DNA of 21,446 nucleotides from an uncultured Lachnospiraceae bacterium. GTDB taxonomy: Bacteria > Bacillota > Clostridia > Lachnospirales > Lachnospiraceae. Under the pieces are notes generated by a model. It saw nothing but the letters and a program-made list of their open reading frames with translations, ran no database searches and was not told where the DNA came from. Both the position numbers and the translations under genes were made by a program. The stretch is from positions 1 through 21,446 of the forward strand of contig CACWUI010000006.1 of assembly GCA_902764045.1 (NCBI GenBank). The letters run 5' to 3'. The first letter of the stretch is position 1, and the number at the start of each line of letters is the position of its first letter. This document shows positions 16,508 to 21,446 of this stretch, in pieces.

Positions 16508-18865
16508 TTATCTGAACTCTGCAATGGTTACTCCGTCTCCGCCTTCTCCTGCGGCTCCAAGCCGGTGGGATGCGATGTTCGGATGTGAATCAAGGTAAGA
16601 TCTGATGCCGCTTCGCAAGGCTCCCGTTCCTTTGCCGTGTACTATTCTTACCTGAGAAAGACCGGAAAGGCAGGCATCATCAAGATATTTATCCAGAGCG
16701 GCTTTTCCCTCGTCAACAGTCATTCCCAAGATATTTATCTCCGGGGAAATGCCTGCTGCCTTTGATACCTTTATACGGGATGCCCTGTTTGCGGTGTGCT
16801 GCTGTCTTTGGACTTCCTTTTTGGTCTTTAAGATCTCCATATCCTTTATATTTATCTTTGATTTGAAACTGCCGATACGCACTTCCGCATCGCCGGATGC
16901 GTCAGGGACACTTAAGAGCTCACCCTCCACATCCATGGATACGATATACACAACGGCGCCGGGAATAAATTCTTCTTTTTCGTGCTTTTTTGCAGGCTTT
17001 CTGACTTTTTGGAATGTGTCCAGTTTTTTTGAACTTTCCTTTGATGACTCTCTTAAAAGCGCACGCTGTTCCTCAAGCTCTTTTAAGGTAATGCCCTGTT
17101 TGTTCATTACTTTAACCGCCCGGTCTGCCTCTTTTTTAGCATCCGAAAGGATCCTTGAGGCCTCCTTTGTGGCATTCTCAAGTATTTTGTCCTTGGAAGC
17201 GCTTACCTTTTCCTGCTGCTCTTTTATCTCCCGTCTTAAAGAAGCGATCTCTTCTTTATATTTCGTGACCTCTTCCTGCTCTGAAAGGGTGGTTCTTTTG
17301 GCGGCATCAAGTTCTGTGATAAGATCCTCAAATCTGATCTCATCTGATGAAATACGTTTTGAGGCGTCTTCTATAAGTTCTTCCGGAACTCCCAGCCTCT
17401 TTGAAATGGAAAAGGCATTGCTTTTCCCGGGAACACCGATAAGAAGTTTATAGGTGGGGCGAAGGGTTTTTATGTCAAATTCGCATCCGGCATTTTCCAC
17501 ACCCTCAGTTGTAAGAGCATAAGTTTTAAGTTCAGAGTAATGGGTGGTGGCGATAGTAGTGATGTCCCGTTCCTTAAAATTGTTAAGAATGGAAGTGGCA
17601 AGAGCGGCTCCCTCAGTGGGATCTGTTCCTGCGCCGATCTCATCAAGCAGCACAAGGCAATCGCTGTCAGCCTTTTTTAATATCTCGGCGATATTTGTCA
17701 TATGTGATGAGAAAGTGGAAAGACTTTGCTCAATGCTCTGTTCGTCACCGATATCTGCAAATATATCACTGAATACAGAGACCACAGACCCCTCATCCGC
17801 CGGGATATTTATCCCTGACTGGGCAAGGAGTCCGAAAAGCCCCACGGTCTTTAAAGAAACGGTCTTTCCGCCGGTGTTGGGCCCGGTGATTATCAGGAGC
17901 CTGTAGTCATAGCCGATGGAAATATTGACCGGCACAACCTCACTTTCCGGTATGAGAGGATGACGGGCATTTTTCAGATCTATCTTTTTATCGGTGTTTA
18001 AAACAGGTCTTGTGCAACGGAAGCGTTTTGCAAACTCAGCCTTTGCAAATATACAGTCAAGCCTGATAAGAATATCCGAATCAATCTTAAGGGATTCTTT
18101 TTTTTTTTTTTTTTTAAGGCTCAGGTCCTCAAGGATCTTTTCTATCTCCTTTAATTCGTCGATCTCAAGCTGTTTAAGATCATTGTTCAGATTTACCACG
18201 GAGGCGGGTTCTATAAAAAGAGTTGCTCCCGTGGCAGAACGGTCGTGGAGGATCCCGGGGACCTGTGATCTGTTTTCAGCCTTTACGGGAAGGCAGTACC
18301 TGTCACCGCGCATGGTGATGATAGGGTCCTGAAGAGCGCTTTTTACTGAGGATGAAAGCATGGAATTCAGGCTAGAATGTATACGGGCTCTTGTGTCGTT
18401 TTGCTTTCTGCGGATGTTTTTTAAACCGGGGCTTGCATCATCTGCTATCTCATCCTCGGAAATGATACATCTGTTTATTTCTTTACAGAGCTGTGTTTCG
18501 GGGCAGAGCTTTTGGAAAAATCCGGATAAAGAGTCATCGGTCTCTTCATAGTAATCCTTTACGTGTCCCGCACAGGACAGGAGGGCGGCTATAAGAAGAA
18601 GATCAGTGGTACTGAGAGACGCCCCTGCATCCAGTCTTTTGATCTGTTCTTCAAGAACCACGGCGCCGGAAAATGACACCTTACCCTTGGCGTATATTTT
18701 GGAAAGGGCATCGTTGGTGTTATCAAGATATCTGTTTATCTTTGAAAAATCATCCGTAGGAGTAAGCCGGTTTATTTTCTCTTTTGCGGCCTTTGAGTCG
18801 GCAAATCCGGCGATGATGTCTGTTATTTTACGGTACTCCAGGGTGTGCAGTGCTTTTTTGTTCAT
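16508..18865 (-). CDS. mutS2: MutS2 (endonuclease MutS2 / ribosome-collision factor)
   Basis: A 785-aa MutS2, full length for the family. It has the MutS core and clamp without the mismatch-binding domain I. Walker A is GPNTGGKTVSLKT with Lys334 and Walker B is CLVLLDEIGAGTDPTEGA. A coiled coil follows (about 515-620), then a KOW-like segment and the C-terminal Smr domain with HGKGTGALRSGIRSYLDSH. MutS2 proteins suppress homologous recombination, and B. subtilis MutS2 also acts on collided ribosomes. A run of 18 A in the coding strand (18098-18115) gives Lys251-256 in the core/clamp region; it is in frame here, and one base more or less would truncate the protein. The response regulator gene starts 11 bases after the stop. 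The start ATG has only a weak ribosome site. The first gene of the operon lies divergent to the HtrA-like gene. Confidence 0.95.
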   Translation of the reverse strand: MNKKALHTLEYRKITDIIAGFADSKAAKEKINRLTPTDDFSKINRYLDNTNDALSKIYAKGKVSFSGAVVLEEQIKRLDAGASLSTTDLLLIAALLSCAGHVKDYYEETDDSLSGFFQKLCPETQLCKEINRCIISEDEIADDASPGLKNIRRKQNDTRARIHSSLNSMLSSSVKSALQDPIITMRGDRYCLPVKAENRSQVPGILHDRSATGATLFIEPASVVNLNNDLKQLEIDELKEIEKILEDLSLKKKKKKESLKIDSDILIRLDCIFAKAEFAKRFRCTRPVLNTDKKIDLKNARHPLIPESEVVPVNISIGYDYRLLIITGPNTGGKTVSLKTVGLFGLLAQSGINIPADEGSVVSVFSDIFADIGDEQSIEQSLSTFSSHMTNIAEILKKADSDCLVLLDEIGAGTDPTEGAALATSILNNFKERDITTIATTHYSELKTYALTTEGVENAGCEFDIKTLRPTYKLLIGVPGKSNAFSISKRLGVPEELIEDASKRISSDEIRFEDLITELDAAKRTTLSEQEEVTKYKEEIASLRREIKEQQEKVSASKDKILENATKEASRILSDAKKEADRAVKVMNKQGITLKELEEQRALLRESSKESSKKLDTFQKVRKPAKKHEKEEFIPGAVVYIVSMDVEGELLSVPDASGDAEVRIGSFKSKINIKDMEILKTKKEVQRQQHTANRASRIKVSKAAGISPEINILGMTVDEGKAALDKYLDDACLSGLSQVRIVHGKGTGALRSGIRSYLDSHPNIASHRLGAAGEGGDGVTIAEFR
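18098..18115. repeat. Mononucleotide tract of 18 T (18 A in the mutS2 sense strand)
   Basis: Eighteen identical bases with no interruption, read as six AAA lysine codons inside mutS2. No other homopolymer in the window comes close in length. Such tracts are prone to replication and transcription slippage. The exact length could also be affected by sequencing. Confidence 0.95.
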
Positions 18866-18972
18866 GTTTTATTATCCCGTCTGTGTTTATTATTTATATT
18901 TTACTTCATTCACATATAAAAAGCCACGATTCTGTCATAAAATGTTCATATATAGCTGGTAGAATACACCAC

Positions 18973-20220
18973 ATGAAAACAAATGATTCCGCAAGCAATA
19001 AATACAACCTATACACCGAGCAGATCATAAATGACCCGGATGAGAGAAAGATAAAAAAACGAAGAAAGCGCATTGCCATACTTATCATCATCGGCATTGC
19101 GATTGCTTTGTTTTGTGTGTTTGCCCTGCCTAAGATCATATGGCATGCCAACAGGAAGATAAATGCAGGATATTCGGAGATTACCTTAAACAACGGTGAT
19201 GTAAGTCCGGATGAAGAGATCAATATGCTTGTGGAGAGCGGAGCTGCCGAAGGAGATGCACTGCAAGCTTATCGTGAGGCGCTGGATGCCATGCAGGAAA
19301 GGGTGAGTGATATAAAGAGATCCGTAGTCACTATAACCGTTAAAAACAATTCCATTACCGAGGTTTTCAGCAGTGATCCAAAGCAGTTGTCCATGCCCGG
19401 GCTTGTTATCGGAAAGACCAAAACCCGACTCGTTATCCTTACCTGCTCTGATGCCATAGATGAAGAAAAACCCCTTATAGTGATCACAGGAGGAGGGAAC
19501 CGTATGCAGGGCACTTACCTTTCGGAAAATGAAGCTACAGGCCTTGCCCTTGTTTCCGTTAAGATTTCCGATTTTGCCCAGAATGATATTTCGCTTCCGG
19601 AGGTTATCACCATAGGAAGCTCCGGAGGGGTTTCACAGGGATCAGGTGTTATTGCTTACGGTCATCTGAAGGACCGGGGAGATACAGCCGATTTCGGGAT
19701 GGTATCGGGATCGGGAGAGAGTAATGTTCCGGATTTTAACTACAGTTTGATCAATACGGGTATTTCTGCCGATAAAGGAGATTTCGGATTTTTGTTTAAT
19801 TCAAGAGGCAGTCTGATAGGCGTTTCATCATTGGAAGATACATATGACACATTTAACGCCCTGGGTATAGACGGGCTAAAACAACTGATAGAAACCATGT
19901 CAAACGGCAGACAGGTGCCGTACATGGGAATAATCGGAAAGGAAATTACGGAAGAACTTGCAAAGGAGTATAATATACCGAAAGGCGTTTACGTAAACAG
20001 CGTTTCCATGGATTCGCCGGCATTTAAGTCGGGGATTCAGGCCGGAGATATAATCACGGCGTTTCAGTCAAAAGAAATAATAACGCTGGATAACTTTTCC
20101 GATTACCTATATAATTGTACGATAGGGCAGACAGTTAAGGTGGAGATAAGACGCCGGGGAAGTAATGATTACAGAACCATTAATTTTAACGTGACCCTGA
20201 CTGACGGGAGGAAAGAATGA
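18973..20220 (+). CDS. Membrane-anchored HtrA-like PDZ protein lacking protease residues
   Basis: A 415-aa protein in three parts: a charged cytoplasmic N-terminus (KIKKRRKR), one membrane anchor (about 34-56), an external trypsin-like domain (about 115-310) and a C-terminal PDZ domain (about 315-410; YMGIIGKEITEELAKEY, SPAFKSGIQAGDIITAF). The order matches HtrA/DegP-like S1C proteases. By hand alignment the catalytic positions are replaced: TNNHVI reads TCSDAI (His to Asp160), TDLAVL reads TGLALV (Asp to Gly190), and GNSGGPLFN reads KGDFGFLFN (Ser to Asp270). It is therefore probably a pseudoprotease that binds peptides. The start at 18973 is preferred because an earlier in-frame start at 18850 would lie inside mutS2 and add an unrelated leader; the ribosome site is weak. 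A loose promoter candidate is TTTATA (18893) with TATAAA (18915). The stop overlaps yhaM (ATGA). Confidence 0.8.
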   Translation: MKTNDSASNKYNLYTEQIINDPDERKIKKRRKRIAILIIIGIAIALFCVFALPKIIWHANRKINAGYSEITLNNGDVSPDEEINMLVESGAAEGDALQAYREALDAMQERVSDIKRSVVTITVKNNSITEVFSSDPKQLSMPGLVIGKTKTRLVILTCSDAIDEEKPLIVITGGGNRMQGTYLSENEATGLALVSVKISDFAQNDISLPEVITIGSSGGVSQGSGVIAYGHLKDRGDTADFGMVSGSGESNVPDFNYSLINTGISADKGDFGFLFNSRGSLIGVSSLEDTYDTFNALGIDGLKQLIETMSNGRQVPYMGIIGKEITEELAKEYNIPKGVYVNSVSMDSPAFKSGIQAGDIITAFQSKEIITLDNFSDYLYNCTIGQTVKVEIRRRGSNDYRTINFNVTLTDGRKE

Positions 20221-21158
20221 TTTTTATTGATGAATTTAAAGAGGGCGATATCATACAGGGGGTGTATCTTTGCAAGACCAAAACGGGCGCCAAGACCAAG
20301 GCGGGCAAGGATTACGAAAACCTGGTCATTATGGATAAGACCGGACATATTGACGGAAAGATATGGGAGCCTGATTCGCCGGGCATCATGGATTTTGATG
20401 CCAATGATTTTATCATGATCAAGGGGCAGGTGGTTTTATATAATAAGTCTCTTCAGTTTAAGATCGATACGGCACGCAAGGCTGATCCGGGGGAGTATAT
20501 TGAGGGAGATTATGTGCCCGCATCAAGATTTAATATAGATGACATGGCGGCGGAGTTTTTTGAAATTATCTCCTCCGTAAAGAATGAATACCTGAATGCG
20601 CTGCTAAATGTTTTTTTTGTTAAAGATGCTGCTTTTTTTGAAAAATTCAAAGTAGCTTCTGCAGCAAAAAGCGTGCATCATGGTTTTATGGGCGGACTTT
20701 TGGAGCATACATTAAGTGTGGCAAGGCTGTGTTCAAAGATCTGCGAGAATTATGATTATATAAACAGGGATATTCTGATAACTTCAGCGCTTCTTCATGA
20801 TATCGGAAAAACAAAGGAGTTGTCCGCATTTCCCCAGAATGATTATACGGACGAGGGGAACCTGGTGGGGCATATTGTTATCGGCTACGGGATGATCAGG
20901 GAAAAAGCAGAAGGTATTTCCGGTTTCCCGGAGGTTCTGGCCCGGGAGATAGAGCATTGCATACTTTCCCATCACGGCCAGCTTGAGTTCGGTTCACCCA
21001 AAAAGCCTGCCACGGTGGAGGCTTATGCTTTGGCTATGGCTGACAACATGGACGCCCATTTTGAGATATTCAGGGAATCATTTGAGATAAAAAATGCCAA
21101 TAACTGGCTGGGATTTAATAAGTGGCTGGACAGTAATATAAGAAGGACAGAAATTTAA
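20217..21158 (+). CDS. yhaM: 3'-5' exoribonuclease YhaM family (OB fold plus HD domain)
   Basis: A 313-aa cytoplasmic nuclease. The N-terminal OB-fold domain (about 10-95) contains LVIMDKTGHIDGKIW and FIMIKGQVVLYNKSLQFKI. The HD phosphohydrolase domain (about 150-290) contains HHGFMGGLLEHTL (154-166), the His194-Asp195 pair in ALLHDIGKTKEL, SHHGQLEFGSPKKP with His252/His253, and Asp276 in MADNMDAH. This is the YhaM layout, a Gram-positive enzyme that trims RNA and single-stranded DNA from the 3' end. Its ATG overlaps the stop of the HtrA-like gene (ATGA), so the two are translationally coupled. A methyltransferase fragment starts directly after the stop. The family call is firm. Confidence 0.92.
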   Translation: MIFIDEFKEGDIIQGVYLCKTKTGAKTKAGKDYENLVIMDKTGHIDGKIWEPDSPGIMDFDANDFIMIKGQVVLYNKSLQFKIDTARKADPGEYIEGDYVPASRFNIDDMAAEFFEIISSVKNEYLNALLNVFFVKDAAFFEKFKVASAAKSVHHGFMGGLLEHTLSVARLCSKICENYDYINRDILITSALLHDIGKTKELSAFPQNDYTDEGNLVGHIVIGYGMIREKAEGISGFPEVLAREIEHCILSHHGQLEFGSPKKPATVEAYALAMADNMDAHFEIFRESFEIKNANNWLGFNKWLDSNIRRTEI

Positions 21159-21347
21159 TTGTTAGAGATAAAGAAAAAAGACAGATTTACCGTTAAGATA
21201 ACGGATCATACGGATGAAGGGCTTGGCGTGGGCAAGATCAGATTGCCTGAAACGGAGTCCTTTTTTCCTCTGTTCATCAAAAATACGGCGGTCGGGGATG
21301 TGGTTACAGCCGAGGTGATAAAGGTGAAAAATTGTATATTACATTAA
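21159..21347 (+). pseudogene. N-terminal TRAM domain of an RlmC/RlmD-type RNA uracil methyltransferase, cut short
   Basis: The 62-residue product starts at a TTG directly after the yhaM stop, with AAGGA 11 nt upstream. It reads FTVKITDHTDEGLGVGKI then FFPLFIKNTAVGDVVTAEVI and KVK, a standard TRAM RNA-binding domain as found at the start of RlmD/RumA-like 23S rRNA uracil-5-methyltransferases (usually about 450 aa). After KVK the frame gives NCILH and stops, just where KVKKNYGYAR-like residues would be expected. The sequence that follows is about 25 percent GC and does not encode the SAM-binding domain in any frame I read. Either the gene is broken by an insertion or the last ~115 bases are an assembly artefact at a contig end. 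Confidence 0.6.
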
Positions 21348-21442
21348 AAGGAGGTACTGATGTTTTAGCTCAAAGAGAAGGCAAAGATGGAATTTGTACT
21401 CAATTTGAATATATTAAATACTTAATAGTTTTATATTTATAA
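21332..21442 (+). other. Very AT-rich tail with an open frame, origin unknown
   Basis: From about 21330 base composition drops to roughly 25 percent GC. A frame open from 21332 to TAA 21440-21442 reads LYITLKGGTDVLAQREGKDG and then ICTQFEYIKYLIVLYL. It has no credible start and resembles no family I know. AAAAGGAGGT at 21346-21355 looks like a ribosome site, but the ATG at 21360 opens only two codons. It could be the 3' end of a foreign gene joined to the TRAM fragment. Confidence 0.35.
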
Positions 21443-21446
21443 ATAT

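Noticed and set aside
16749..17453. 234-codon open frame on the plus strand opposite mutS2
   Set aside because: It is rich in Ser and Phe with no family motifs, lacks a ribosome site and mirrors a conserved MutS2 region; a shadow of the real gene.
18850..18972. Upstream in-frame start for the HtrA-like gene
   Set aside because: It would start inside mutS2 and add a second hydrophobic leader before the normal membrane anchor; ATG 18973 gives a standard layout.

Overview
The window looks like chromosomal DNA of a clostridial Firmicute, most likely a member of the Lachnospiraceae. This is an inference from gene content and order, not from a search. Supporting points are mecA, yhaM, mutS2, rex and a YfhO protein, strong GGAGG ribosome sites, and a moderate GC core interrupted by an AT-rich block. 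Coding density is high, and most genes form short operons with ATGA stop/start overlaps.

Layout. (1) 1-159 is the 3' end of rex (redox-sensing repressor), closed by a terminator. (2) 226-4516 (+) is a tight run: nnrD (NAD(P)H-hydrate repair), alr (alanine racemase), a CorC-like CBS protein and metY (O-acetylhomoserine sulfhydrylase). (3) 4531-6196 (+) is a branched-chain amino acid unit, ilvN-ilvC, with its own promoter and a strong terminator. (4) 6241-9868 is AT-rich. A GT2 polyprenyl-phosphate-sugar synthase (-) diverges from a large YfhO-type GT-C membrane protein (+). (5) 9903-11637 (+) holds mecA (Clp adaptor) overlapping an S66 LD-carboxypeptidase. (6) 11641-11788 is a gene-free interval with two strikingly folded elements: a REP-like imperfect palindrome and a 69-nt near-perfect hairpin. 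(7) 11827-12344 (-) is a tRNA-Pro(CGG) gene followed at once by a GtrA/GtcA-type flippase. (8) 12465-14377 (+) carries a small unknown protein, an Lrp/AsnC regulator and a class I aminotransferase. (9) 14352-18865 (-) is the operon mutS2, OmpR-type response regulator, sensor kinase. (10) 18973-21158 (+) is a membrane-anchored HtrA-like PDZ protein lacking all three protease residues, overlapping yhaM. (11) 21159-21446 is the TRAM domain of an RlmC/RlmD-type methyltransferase, which stops abruptly and runs into about 100 bases of very AT-rich sequence at the window edge.

How the genes fit together. The GT2, YfhO and GtrA proteins are the three protein classes of a lipid-linked-sugar system that glycosylates molecules outside the membrane (B. 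subtilis CsbB/YfhO/GtcA is the precedent). All three occur within 6 kb here, although not in one operon. With alr (D-alanine) and the LD-carboxypeptidase (peptidoglycan recycling), part of the window serves the cell envelope. Another part is amino-acid metabolism (metY, ilvN, ilvC, Lrp plus aminotransferase).

The most unusual single feature is an uninterrupted run of 18 A in the mutS2 coding strand. It encodes six lysines exactly in frame and is a candidate slippage site at the head of a two-component operon.
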